A stretch of DNA of 64,000 nucleotides from Talinum fruticosum (lineage: Eukaryota; Streptophyta; Magnoliopsida; Caryophyllales; Talinaceae). Position numbers and translations under genes: made by a program. The stretch is from contig JAITYX010000011.1 of assembly GCA_021018815.1 (NCBI GenBank), positions 1,378,501 through 1,442,500 on the forward strand, read 5' to 3'. This document shows positions 47,285-59,305 of this stretch, one piece after another (position 1 is the stretch's first letter; every line of letters begins with the position of its first letter). The notes below the pieces were generated by a model. The model was not told where the DNA came from, made no database searches, and saw only the letters and a list, made by a program, of their open reading frames with translations.

Positions 47285-48049
47285 TAAGTAAAATAGAAAA
47301 TGACTCCTTACAAAAATTAGAAAAAAATGAGAATAGGAGAAGAAAGTGAATAGTCAATTCAAAATTGATGGGTTATGTTTCTTATGTTAAATTAGTTGGT
47401 GTTACATGGGCTATCATCACTTGAGATGAACTTATTGAGCACAGTGTTTTAATACGGAATGTATATGTATGGTGGATTGAGGGTGTAGTATGATATATAC
47501 TCCCAGTGGTAGGATGAATAAGTTAAGGGATGATAAACACGGAATATATATGTATAGTGGATTGAGGGTGTAGTATAAGATATACTCCCAGTGGTAGGAT
47601 GGACAAGTTGAAGGATGATTGATATCGGGTAAAGGGAATCCGAAATCTAAAATAACTGTTTAGTTTTATATGTGGTGTTAAAAACATGCAATATTACAAA
47701 AGTGTCCGCATCAAATTAAGTGCACATATATTGAACATACTTCTTATTTATTTAAAAAGGGGAAGTAGGCCGGGAAGCGAGGATAAGAATCTTCCTCGTC
47801 CCTGCTCGAAGTAGAGTTTTCTCTCCATCCGTGCCTAGAGATAGAATTTTCCGCCATGCCCCGTTCGAGGTGGGGATTTGTCCTCACCAATGGTCGGGGG
47901 CCCCAACTAGGGTGGGGATTCCCGAGCCCATTACTATTGGGAGCATAAGTTGAGTTCTTTAAGTAATTTATTCCATGATTATATGTTTGATAAATTTCAT
48001 CGGAATAAAAATTGTTAGAAAAAGGCAAGATATCAAGTATGATGTAGCC
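47285..48049. other. Unassigned DNA with one tandem duplication and a GC-rich block
   Basis: No gene is supported. It contains the 85-bp duplication at 47454-47624 and, at 47760-47940, a block rich in CCCCGNNCGAGG/GGGGATTC words resembling the subterminal repeats of a hAT-like element. Confidence 0.4.
47454..47624. repeat. Tandem duplication, two 85-bp units
   Basis: ACGGAAT(G/A)TATATGTAT starts each unit (47454 and 47539). Both contain GTGGATTGAGGGTGTAGTAT and TATACTCCCAGTGGTAGGAT. The units differ at roughly ten positions. Confidence 0.9.
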
Positions 48050-48310
48050 CTCTTTTTTTCTTTTTTTTTAAGGGGCTATAATTAATACTTGTGTTTTTAC
48101 ACGGGTAAATTTGGGCCACCCTTATTATGCTCATACGTCAGGGGTTCCCAATAGGGTTAGCGGCCCAGGGGAGCGGGAGAGTCAGGCGGGCCTTTGCCCA
48201 ATCACTATCCTCACACAAAAAGGAAAATTGTTTCCCTATGACTTGATCTAGGACGTCATCAATGCTCAAAGCTTCACATGCTAACCCGACTAGCACTACA
48301 ACCATAATTA
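48050..48310 (-). mobile_element. Second SINE-like copy
   Basis: A plus-strand T-run (48051-48069) is followed by TTAGCGGCCCAGGGGAGCGG, similar to the body of 30680-30930 (TAAGCGGCCCAAGGGGAAGG). The tRNA-like part is too decayed to read. Confidence 0.35.
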
Positions 48311-48813
48311 ACACTTATAGCTTAGATTAAAAACTATAGATATAGTGACATTGACATATTTTGAGAAAAAAATTTGGTCTTTTTTGAAAAGAGGGCCATG
48401 AAAATATACAACTTATAAGATAGTCCCTGGTTTATGGACTTGTACTATCATATATAATAATACATTTTTATTCTTTAAAAATTTATCCCCTACTTTCATG
48501 GTCACCCTTCGAAAAACGATAAATTCCCTTTCTCTTAGGACGGCACGTCAGCGAGTTCATGGATACAAGTCCACAAGAGATTATGGTATAATTAGGACAA
48601 AAACTCATTGGGAGTATCGTTTTTTAGTTTGGGAAAAATCTCTGAATAAAACTTGACAAAGAGTTCTAGATCACTCTTCTCGGTTGTCCAAGGGGTTTGA
48701 CAGTGGAGTCCATCAGCAATCTCATGATTAATATTGAGGCGAAAAGATTTACGGTTAACTTTTCCCAACTACCAGCATTTACTCATTCCGAAGTTCCACC
48801 ATTTAATCAAGAG
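48311..48813. other. Unassigned DNA left of the hAT-like element
   Basis: No gene or repeat end was recognised. The last 200 bp are continuous with 49624 onward once the hAT-like insertion is discounted, and may be part of the LINE 5' region. Confidence 0.4.
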
Positions 48814-49615
48814 TAGGGGTGTGCGAAAAACCGAAACCGAAAACCGATCCAAAAAGCGGTTAACCGAGTAATTTTTATAAAAATCGGGTCGGTTAATCGA
48901 ACCGAAATTTTTTCGGTTAACGGTTCGGATACGGTTCACGATCGAAAATTTTCGGTTATCCGAACCAATTTTTTTTAAAAAAATATATAAAATGCTTAAA
49001 GTTGAAACCCTAGTCGTGCGCTGCTATTCCCCTCGTCTGTCTTGCTGCAGTTTTCTTGTTCTCTCGCTGCTCGGTCCTCGTTGACCTCCTCTCTCGCTCC
49101 CTCTACCTCCCCCTCTGTCCTCTTGTCCTCGTCGACCTCCTCTCTCCCCCTCTGCCTCCCCCTCTGTCCTCGTCGACCTCCTCTCTCTCTCCTCTCGCCT
49201 CCCCCTCTGTCGTCGTTTTGCAAGCAACCGCCCACCTACCGACTATACTCGGCCCGGCGACGCTCATTCGACTCGAGCTCCCCCTCTCTCTTTTCCTCCC
49301 CTCTCGTCCTCGTTCTGCTGGTGGTGGTGGTGCTGCTGCTGCTCGCTGCTGGTGGTGGTGCCGCCGCTTGCTACTAAGATCAAATTTATTTTGCAACCTC
49401 GGTTAGTCAGAACCGATCCGATTTTTCCGGTTAACCTGGACTTTTCGGTTCGGTTACGGATCGGGATTTTGTCGATCCAGTAAATTCGGTTAACCGAAAC
49501 GTCGGTTAACCGGAAAAATCGGATCGGTTACGGTTCAGGGTTTTAACTATCCGAAATTCAGGTTAATTGAAAATTGGTTAACCGAAACGCGGTTAACCGA
49601 TTTTGCACACCCCTA
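48814..49615. mobile_element. hAT-like non-autonomous element, 802 bp, exact target duplication
   Basis: The ends TAGGGGTGTGCGAAAAACC and (reverse complement of the right end) TAGGGGTGTGCAAAATCGG are terminal inverted repeats. ATCAAGAG flanks both sides exactly (48806-48813 and 49616-49623). Subterminal GGTTAACCG words repeat many times. The middle, 49010-49375, is pyrimidine-rich and GC-rich with CTCGTCGACCTCCTCTCTC-type repeats and a (CTG)n-like stretch. It gives long but low-complexity frames on both strands and is not convincing coding sequence. Confidence 0.9.
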
Positions 49616-49623
49616 ATCAAGAG

Positions 49624-50180
49624 GTGTCGTTTTCTTTCCAAGCTTTTTAAATAATCTCCATCGGGTTGTGTCGCGAGCCTCATACTTTTCACATACATCC
49701 ATTCCTTTCTCAACAAGCGAGTTTCGATAACCCCTAATCCACCGGAACATAGGTATTTTTCCAAGGGAAGACATTATCCCTTCCGACGATACTAGCTCAC
49801 CTAGAACTATTTTGGTCAATAATCTTTCCCTTTCGACAAGCGAAGAGGAGGAAAAGCGGTCGTCGGTGAATTAGAACCAGGTGGCGCAGGAAGATGAACG
49901 GTCAAAAGATTTGTGCCCACCGGAGGGAAGGTCGATCGTTATGCGGAGAAGAAAGGTAGAAGGTACCTAATCGGAATCTTCGGGGTTGGTGTCTAGAAAG
50001 GTTGAGCTGATTAAGAAGAATAAGGGGAGGAGTGCAAGTTGGGATGATGAAGGGCAAGCAGAGAGGCTTCATTAAAGTTTCCTGGAGAGTCATCAAAAGA
50101 GGGGGTTAAAGTTTCCGGAGAGTCATCAAAAGAGGAGGGCCATATCACTTCCGAACTCGGAAGCGTTACTGGGAACAATT
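49624..50180 (+). other. Possible LINE 5' region (ORF1), decayed
   Basis: The stretch lies directly before recognisable LINE sequence and is rich in basic and acidic codons on the plus strand (EEEEKRSS near 49845). No ORF1 domain could be recognised, and the 5' end of the LINE is not set. Confidence 0.35.
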
Positions 50181-53100
50181 CTGCATGGAGGAAGAGGTGA
50201 ATTATGATCTTTCAATTGCGTTGAAGGGGTTTGGGTCGAAGAGGAGGAGGCTTGATGAGGTAGTGACTGGAAGCGAGGTCGATGTTTGGGACAGATCACA
50301 AACTGAAGGCAAAGGTAAGGAGAACATGAATAAATCTTCTCGGGGGCAAGGGAGGCACCCCTCAAGCCTCCTTGCCAGGAATGAGGCTTTGTGCTTAGAA
50401 TTGCAGGGGATTGGGTAGTACGGGACTCTCTGCAATTCCGATGCATCAAGTGGTTGTCCCGTGAATTTAGTCTTGACATGTTCTATTTATTTCAAACTTT
50501 ATGTAATATATCCGATGTTGGGGTTTGTTTAATTTTGCTGGTTTTAAAATTGTAGCTGGAGTGAATCCACTGGGTAGATCGGGGAAGTTGTTGTTTTTGC
50601 TAAGAATTATGTATCTACCGATGTTGTCATTTGTAACAAGAACTTGGTGCTTTGTAAAATTAATGAATGGACTCATCTTGGTTTGTTGGCTATGTGTATG
50701 GTGCTCCACATATAATTGGAAGGAAACATGTGTGGGATATGATTACTCGATAAAATTTTCGGGGTTAGTGAGAATGTGGTTTTATTGGGAGATTTTAATG
50801 AGATAAATCAAATGAGTGATAAGCTGGCGGTAGTGAGAGTATTAAAGGTAGAGAGGTATTTTTGGAGTAGAAGCTTTGGTTGGAACTTGTGGAGATACCA
50901 TTTACTCGGGGCTAGATATACCTGGACGAATAATAGGCATGATGTTAGACTAATTAATCTTTCAGCGATTGGACAAGGAGCTGGCAACAAAAGAGTGACT
51001 TTCAAAATTTAGAGACTTCATTGTTTGTAATTTGCTAATTTAGGGCTCGAACCATGAGCCTATAATTTTGAAAGTCAAGCTGCCTAGTTTGAAGCAAAAG
51101 ATGAGGTTTTATAGGGTGGAGGGCTGGTATTTAAAGCGACCAGAGTTACAAGGGGAGTTGCAAGCTATTTAGGGGTCGAATGGGGATAGCATGAGCATGA
51201 GCTAGGTAGTAACCAGGCTGGCGCGCTCAAGGAAGATATGTAAGAATTGTGCATTTCAAAAGGGAAAGGAAAGTACACAGTATGGTTTAATAGTAACAAG
51301 AGTAACTCATAGAGATTATTGAGGAGTTAGGCAAAGTGGAGCTCAATTCGTCCTTGATGGATAAGTTACGGACGACGTAGAGTGATTTAGATAAGGCTTT
51401 TCAAGATGCTCGAGGAGTGCTGGAAGCAACGAGCGAAGATCAAGTGGATCAAGGATGGTGATGCTAATTCTCACTTCTTGTTCAAGAGTTTTTAGATTGG
51501 GAAGTGGGTCCGCAGAGTTAGAGACTTGATGAAGATTTTACAGACAAATGATGTCAAGAGGGCAATTTTCCATATTGGGCTTTGGAAATCTCCGGGGCCA
51601 GGTGGACTTTCAGCGGGTTTTTTCAAAGATTGTGGCATATAATAGGTGATTCGGTGACTTTGACAATCCTCCAATCCTTAAGTTCGAGAAATCGATGAGG
51701 TAGACAAATCTCACCCAAATTATTCTCATTCCTAATAAGGACAACCCCGATGAGATGAAGGATTTTCAGCCTATTGGTCTTTGCAATGTTATCTACAAGA
51801 TCTTGTCTAAATGTTTGGTCAATAGGTTGAGAGGGGCATTGAGAGACATCATTGGCCCGTTCTGAATGCTTTTATTTTAGGAAGAAACATAACGAGATAG
51901 TTGTCTATCGACGCATGAATTGATTTCTTATATCAAAGAGGCAAAACGGTAAGTAAAGGTAGCAGCTTTGAAAGTGGACATGAGTAAGGCCTATGATAGG
52001 GTGAGGTGGGATTTCTTAATGGGGGTGTTGCAGAAAATTGGATTACGTAGCAAGTTGCATTCACTTATAATGTACTCGTGTTTCTACAGTTAGATATTGA
52101 GTGCTTATTAATAGGGAGCCTACAAAATATTTTATATCGGAAGCTGGATTGAGACAAGGAGACTCATTGTCTCCTTATCTATTTCTTCGTGTATGAAGGT
52201 TCTCTCAGCAGGGTTAGAGGATGACCAACAAAGGGGGAGATCAAGGGGATTAAGATTGCTCGATCAGCCCCTACTATATCACATCTCGTGTTTTTGTGGA
52301 TGATGTGTTATTCTTTATCGAAGCTTCAGTGCGGGAACTTATCAGTCTCGAAATAGTATACAAAATTTTTGTGAAGCTTCAAGTAGATGGTCAAATGCCT
52401 TAAAGCTGGCGATTATGACCTCCGGGAATTTAACTTTGAATGAGGTTGAGGGGTTTAGGTTGTTGTTTATCTATCGGGTTATGGAGGGTTTTGATAAGTA
52501 CTTGGGGTCAACGCCATTGGTACCTCGGACCAAAATTCAACATTTTCAATTTCTTCCGAATCACATTGGGGTTATTCCCACTGGCAGGGTGAGTAGTATT
52601 GATTGACACAATACTCACAAGCAATCAATAATCACATCATGGCAGTCCAAGTACCGAAAAATCTCAAATTCCCTTAATAGTATCTTAATCAATTTCTTTT
52701 AGGGAGGGCTCATGGGGGCTAGGAAGGTGCATTGGCGGAAAAAGGAGGTTCTAACTCGGTCTTGAGGGACGAGGGGTTGGGGATAAGAGATGTGGGGTGG
52801 TCAATAAAGCTTTACTTATGAGACAGGTGTGGAGGTTGTATAGGAATAAGGAGTTGTTACTTGCAAAAATTTATAAGGCTAGATATAGTATGGAACCCTA
52901 GTAGTTAGGTTAATGCAGGAGTTTAGGAGAGTGAGGGGATCCCGGGGGTAGAAGGGGTTATGTGGGGCAAGTATTCGCTTTAAGGAAGGGCTAGTTTGGT
53001 CGGTGGAGAGAGGGAAAGATATTTCAATTCTAAAGCATAAATGGGCACAGGGGGAAAATTAAGTTTAAGGATGATGAAGGGAGAAGGGGGAAGAATGTTA

Positions 53101-54313
53101 ATTTCTTAATGAATGAGTCGGGACCGAGGTGGGATGCGAGGAAAATAAGGGATTTGTTTCAGTGGGAGACTACGAAAAGAATCTTAGTCATCTAGTTGAG
53201 GGAGGAGCTATTTGAAGATAGTATAGTGTGGAATCAGTCTATAGACCGGAGAGTTTTCGGTTAAAACAGGGTATGCTTTTTTAATGCAATAGAAAGTTAC
53301 GGATGAAGGTGTCCAAAAGTGGAATGAGAAGTGGAAATGGTTGTGGGCCTTAAACATTGAACCCAAAGTTAGGTGTTCATTGGAAATTATTGAATCGAGG
53401 CTTTACCTGCGGGATCCGATATGGTAGCTAGGGGTTTGATTTCTATGGATAGGTGTGTTTTTTGTCAAGAGGGAATGGAGACCGAGGATCATTTGTGTGG
53501 GCATTGTGAAGTGGCGAAAATAATTTGGGCGGGAGGTGAATTAGGGTTAAGAGTAACGTGTATACCACGGATAACGTTCCATTAGTTGTTCCGGGATTGG
53601 TTTAGGTATCTAAGGAGAGGGAAAGAAAATTGAGGTCGGGAACATTTGAATATTTTCTCTCTACGTTGTAGAAGTTTTGGAAGGAAAGGAATGATATGGT
53701 GTTTAGAGTACGAGGATGAACCCTCGAAGACTTCTCATTAGTGCCATGAATTTAAGGAGTTAATGGAAATGTGCTAGAGAAGAAAAACAACAAGGTGGGC
53801 AACTGAAGGATTCATCACAACAAGGTCATTTGCATATGGTTCGGATAAGAGTATGAGGGGAGCAGATTTTGTATGGATCATTGAAGTGGATGGGGCATAG
53901 GAGCAAGGAACTCTTCGGGCAATCGCTGCATGGATACTTAAATCGGAGATGGAGATTATATATAACGGATCATGGGTGGGTTTTGGTCCGAGTGCGTTGT
54001 AGATGCAATACTTGGCGCAAGAAGGAGGGCTTATTGAAGCAATGAAACAGGGTTTCCAGCAGGTTTGAGTGCATTTTGATGCCCTATAGGTGATCAAGGA
54101 AATTAAGTCACATCAGATTACAACATGCTTGAAGGAGAACAGATCGTTGTATCGGAGGATTATCTGACTAATCTTCAACTTTCAGTACATCCTTATTGAG
54201 AAAGTGTCTAGGACCCAATTGAGAGAGGTTCACAGGATGGCTATTAGAGCCAAAGATAGGAAGATTGTTATGTAATTTCCATCCTCGCTATCAAAACAAA
54301 CAAAAAAAAAAAA
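50181..54313 (+). mobile_element. L1-type LINE retrotransposon, decayed
   Basis: It comprises the end of ORF1, a full-length but broken ORF2 (endonuclease, reverse transcriptase, zinc-binding segment, RNase H) and a terminal A-rich run (54292-54313). No flanking duplication could be matched to the sequence after the A run (GGAACCTTGATGG). Frameshifts and stops are frequent, so it is immobile. Confidence 0.88.
50381..54274 (+). pseudogene. LINE ORF2: endonuclease, reverse transcriptase, RNase H
   Basis: An ATG at 50381 starts MRLCA-stop-NCRGLGSTG, the usual MxxLxWNCRGLG start of plant L1 endonuclease. VVLLGDFNEINQMSD (near 50775) is the catalytic GDFN block, and GARYTWTNNR follows. Reverse transcriptase shows KVDMSKAYDRVRWDFL (about 51972) and VFVDDVLFF (about 52288, the catalytic aspartate pair). 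A zinc-binding end (CVFCQEGMETEDHLCGHCE, with frame changes) lies near 53450. An RNase H-like segment (ADFVWIIEVDG to REVHRMAIRAK) ends at 54274. Reading needs many frame changes. Confidence 0.85.
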
Positions 54314-55508
54314 GGAACCTTGATGGGCCTCGAGTCCTTATTCATCTTGTGTGGAACCGAAACAAACCACTACGGAATGAAGAGCTCTAGGACAAAACCT
54401 ATCACACTTTCAAGCTACTAGGAAATGGCTAAAGTAAAATGAGTTGAGTTCAAGTAATGACAATCACATTACCTAGAATTAGCAAATGGTTCATTAGGTT
54501 ATGTTTCATGTTGGGTCAATTTAGGAGAAGGTCATGCTCGGGTTATTTAAGATACGCTTTTGTTTTAGTATCAATTCGGTTTCGAGTTTGATTGTTTTCG
54601 GGTCAATTGATGCTTATTTTAATAAATTTGTCCAACAAAGAAAAGCGATTATAGAGGAAAACTTCGGATTAGGTTTGGTTTTGTTCGGTTGGGGTTAATT
54701 TTGAATTAATTGGTTTGGTTATCGGGTTGCATATGGATTCAGGTAATTCAATTTTTATTTCTAGTATTGGGTCAGTTTTGCAAAATTTATCAACATAACC
54801 AAACTCAGTAAAGTTGTAGATCGAGAAGGGAAAATACAAATTAGGATTTTTGCCACACACAAAGTTAGTTTTGACCATTTGTTAATTTTTTTATTAAAAA
54901 ATCATCGATTTTTCAAGTACGAGGAACTTTAAAATGATTAGATCATATACCAGATCCAATTGACCTTGAATGTTTCAGATCTCGAACATCCAGATCGGAT
55001 TAAGTTTCGATTTTAGGTTATCGGGTTGGGATATCTCTAAACAACCCTAGAAATTGTGCAGACCACAGGTCTATAGCCAAGGAAACTATGCTCCTGGTTT
55101 CATCAATAAACCGGCTCATTTTTCTGACTATTTTTTCGGTAACTTGGACAGCATTACATTTGTCCAGAAACTCTGAATAAATCTTACAAAATTGAAAAGG
55201 CCAAACATGAAATACATAGGACAAGGATCAGAGCCAGAGGCTCCCCTCTTCACAAATGCAACTTATATGGTCTGTAAAAAAACTTTTTTTAAATTTACAA
55301 TTCTATCAACACCGACATTTTCCGTAAAATGATATATTACAGGCATAGGAATCTCACAAAGGGGCACATAATCATCAGTATTAGTGCAGAAAACATTTGT
55401 CATAATCCTCTGGAAGAGCAGTAAAAAGCCTCCAAGAGATGATTATACAACACAACTAGGAAGTTTGGTGTACAGGTGAACCAAACCGACTTTAACTTTC
55501 ATTCCAGA
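54314..55508. other. Spacer and TBC gene 3' flank
   Basis: At 54480-55030 there are TTCGGTT/GGGTCAA-rich words like those in hAT-element ends, without resolvable termini. From about 55030 to 55508 the sequence is presumably the 3' untranslated region and downstream flank of the TBC gene, whose stop codon is at 55509-55511. No other gene is seen. Confidence 0.45.
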
Positions 55509-58500
55509 TCAAGGGGTACTTAACCGTCTAGATCTCTGATCAAGTTCTGCCATCACAGCCGGTTTTTGCTTTGTTCTCTGCCTTGATATTGTCCTCGTCG
55601 TCATAAACCCGATTTTGTCAAAAGCCACCTGCATAAATTGAGATACCGGAGAGGAGTTTAAATAAGGATATGCTGAGTGTAGGGAAAATCAAGGCAGGGT
55701 AGAAGTAGACTCGGGTGTTTTTATGTTCATAGAACACCACCAGAGGGCTGAATTCTAGAAGTTAAATTAGAAAGAAAAAAGCAAGACAACCAAAAGTCTG
55801 GAATGTTGGTTTCCAAAATGAAACCTACATGGGGCCCAATCAACGTTGAGGCTTATAATAGGGTGTAAGATGGCAAGACATATGTGATCCTTACCTTATA
55901 ACAAACCAAACATGGCCTAGAGTCCTGCCCAACAGAGCATGTCGGTGTGTGTGTGCCTTTTTTTTTTTTTTTTGGCGGAGTGGGGAGAAGCAGATAAACT
56001 TAGAGAGGCCAACTATTTCTTTGGAACTGAAAAATGCTACTTCAGTTACACTCTAATACAAAAGGCATAAACCAGTCTTATTCCACAACAAATTATCGAC
56101 CATAAAATTAGATGCAAACAACAATAATACAGTGAGATTATACTTGTGTCATTACAATGCAAAACTGAAATCTAATAGATATCTTTTGTGAAAATATCTG
56201 CAAATTAACGTGTCCAGTTGCCAAAAATCTAAATGAGTCACTACCACATTACCAAACCCGCCTTTCCCAGAAAAAAGAAAAAAACATAATTTTTCCTTCT
56301 CATTTCCAGCCTTTGTTTTCCATCTCAAGGGAAGAGAAGGGTTTGGGGGATGGCAGTATTGCCTGCCAAAAAATGATTAATAAGAGCAACAAATTATTCA
56401 TCTTACCGTCAATAATTCATCAGGATCAAACATGTGGTGAGTAGCTTTCTGCAAAATGTTTATTACATCACCAACTTGGTGTGCCATAAGTAACTCATCT
56501 TCTTTCATCTGCAAGACATGCCATAGCTTAGAGCCTTAGATAACTAACTATTCATCACAATCTCCGATCTTGCAGTCTACATCATCGAAAATAGAATGAT
56601 TTTTTCCTGGAAGTATGCAATATGTAGAAGGCCGTCATAGGACAAAAAGAATGGCACAAGATAGTTACCTTAAATATAGCTAATGCTACATGAAGCAAAA
56701 CTTTAGCTCCCTCATAGAAAAGGACATCCCATACTCGCAAAGTTGTCTACAAAATTGAGATCCAAAAAGGGCAATTCAATAGAATAACAGACATCAACAG
56801 CAAAACAAGTAATTCATCTAAAACAATACAAATTAAAGCAGAAACCTGGAGTCCTATATAGGTAGGTATGGGGGTCAGAATGTAATCTTACCCCGGAATT
56901 GCAGAGAGGCTGTTTCTATGAGCATAGTGAAATGCATAATAAAAAAGATTCCCCAAAAACAAAAAATGAAAAAGTTTTTCATCAAACCTCTGAAGGCAAG
57001 CTTTTAGAGAAGAGGCACAAGAACCACTCAGTGGCCACGAGAGATATATCAAACTCCAAAGCTTCCAAATGAGCAGCTATCCTGCAATTTAGCGTGCCAA
57101 TGTTTAACAAAAACGAAATCCCAAATGGTAGGCAAATCGTGTACTGAGCCTCTATGGAGAACATTGTACCTGGGACATTTTTTAACTAGCAAGTCCTTGA
57201 ACACCCTCTGCTCCACATGGCACCCGGATAAGTTATTAGTGTAACAGTCATTAACTAGAACATCTTCCAAAAGGACAGCAAGCATCCAGAAAGCATCTTC
57301 CTCTGTCTTCATGACAAGCAACAATAATGCTGCGACATAATTTAGACCCTGAAACAATGAATAAACCAATGTCAGGACAATATAAAAGCTCCAAATATAA
57401 TCATAGTAATAAGATGGAGCTCAATAACATTCAGTGTTTTCTTTCTTTCTATAATAGACAAAGAAATCATGGAAGAGCCTCAACTGAGAATTACCTGACA
57501 ATAACCGACGTAAGAATCACGAAAAGAATACACCACAAGGATACGTCGTAGAGCTGCATGACCCTCCTCAGTGTCTAACCAAGGGTGACCAGGAAAAGTT
57601 CGAGGCAAGTCCTGCAGTATATTGAAAAGGGGATAAATGAGCAAGATTTTAAATGCTCTTACAGAAATGGTCATGGCAACATAAATTCACATAAAACATT
57701 TATTCTATTTTAGAAACAGACTAGCAATACACCAAGATCCATAAATGACAAAAAAAAAAAAACCAGGAAAAAAGGGGGAAAAGAACAAAGCAAAACAGAA
57801 AAATAGCTTCTTAAAAAACAACACGGAACACTTGCATTGGACGATCCCACAAGAATCAAATAATTGTAGTCAAACTCATAAGCTTGGCTGATCAACATCC
57901 ACCTCACACTAGATACTGAGAGCTTGCACCAGAAGTCTTATTTTCTGCTTCATCATCAAGCTCGAAGATTCACACATATGCAAAGGTGGATCTAATCAGG
58001 TGATAGCCTGACCACCATTTCTTAAAGATTTAAAGGTCAGCTAAGCTAAAGATCGAATTCACGTTGCTAGCAAGGGAAGCATAAGATTCAATAGCTATCT
58101 TCATTTCATCTTAAAATTTCTGAACAGAATTTATATTATAATCCTGCAAGATAGTTCAGATTCCCTTATAAATTTAAGTCTCTCTCTCCCACAAATTCAA
58201 GGAATCTGCTGCACTTTTATAAATTTATAGATCAGACCTTATAATGTCATATTAGAAAACGATAATGATATGAAATTGTCATGCTGTGGAATTGCAATAG
58301 AGAGTTGCAGACACATTGCCATAACAGCGTTTAATATATCATAGCATGACATAATCATGGAGGACTGGAGGCACATTAGGATGGAAAGATTAATTGGTAC
58401 ATTTCAATTTCAAATAATCTCCAGAAAATGAATATTTGGAGCAAGCAATCTGTCAAATCATTCCCTCATCCTATTTTCCAACCATAACGAATCAAAAGAT

Positions 58501-59305
58501 GCATACATTCCTTGCGCACTGTAAATATATCCATTCCAGACATATTCAATTAATATTATAGGCCTCAATTTTCTCTCTCTTTTTTTTTTTTAAATATAAA
58601 AGATAGTCATCATTACTATTTCAGAGTTGCTCAATCATTCAAAATTCAAAGATTCATCGATAACCGATAACTAAGCTATAGAAATTTAAATTTGCACAGA
58701 AACTTAAATATTACCTAACAAAAATAAACAGAATTCAGTTAGAAAGAATAATCCAACAATAATGTAACCCAAGATAATCCCACATAATTCTAAAACTTGA
58801 AAAAAGAAAATGTTAAAAGAAAAACTTACATGATCAATCTGCTGGGTGGCAGGCGTGACCATACCCTCGGTTGCCTTGGTTAGATCACTGTAATAACTCT
58901 CAGGAACGGTAGATTTTTCTTGGCAGCCCCAGACAATGCAAACCAAACCTTAGGCCTCAAAACTGGGGGAATCCCCTTCCTAATTAACCTCTTCAAGGCA
59001 ATGGCATTGGCCAAATCTGAAAATTTAAGGGAGGCTTTAAGGGTTGTTGAGTCCTGCGTTTTTAGATACCAATTTGCACCTTTTCTAGCTTCCAATGCCC
59101 ACCAAACCCTGCCCTGTTGCCTCACTTTCTCTCTCACCTCATTCAATACATTTACATCATCAACATTTCCTTCCACTGTAAACCCATAAATGTCTTGGAA
59201 TTTGACAGTCAGATTTGCCCTTCTTGTGTGAATACTTGGCCTGTAATTGACTAAATGAGCCTTGACTTCGTATGGCAGGCTGCTTCTGCTCCTGGGTGCA
59301 TACAT
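55509..59305 (-). CDS. TBC-domain Rab GTPase-activating protein (one-base frameshift in exon 1)
   Basis: Exons on the minus strand: 59305-58830, 57611-57495, 57348-57170, 57081-56988, 56746-56669, 56508-56407 and 55628-55509 (TGA). All introns are GT-AG and phases agree. The start is [17 protein letters not shown]; an upstream in-frame ATG (59392) is less likely. N-terminal block: [20 protein letters not shown]. The TBC domain starts at [19 protein letters not shown]. The arginine finger is [13 protein letters not shown], the glutamine finger [15 protein letters not shown], followed by [15 protein letters not shown] and [17 protein letters not shown]. Two-finger TBC proteins speed GTP hydrolysis by Rab GTPases in vesicle traffic. 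Expected length is about 388 residues. In exon 1 (T-run 58914-58918) five A codon bases stand where six are needed, shifting AAKK out of frame before [11 protein letters not shown]. This is either an assembly/sequencing error or a recent loss-of-function mutation. Confidence 0.9.
58914..58918 (-). other. Frameshift site in the TBC gene
   Basis: Upstream frame ends ...FALSGAAKK; downstream frame resumes [19 protein letters not shown]. Exon 1 is 476 nt; 477 would keep phase with the intact exon 2. The site is an A5 homopolymer on the coding strand. Confidence 0.85.

Noticed and set aside
47760..47940. GC-rich block considered as a gene exon
   Set aside because: The repeated CCCCGNNCGAGG words and lack of any splice or coding pattern point to transposon subterminal repeats.
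49024..49406. Several overlapping frames with Ser/Leu- or Arg/Glu-rich translations
   Set aside because: They lie in the repeated pyrimidine-rich interior of the hAT-like element, with frames open on both strands and no family resemblance.
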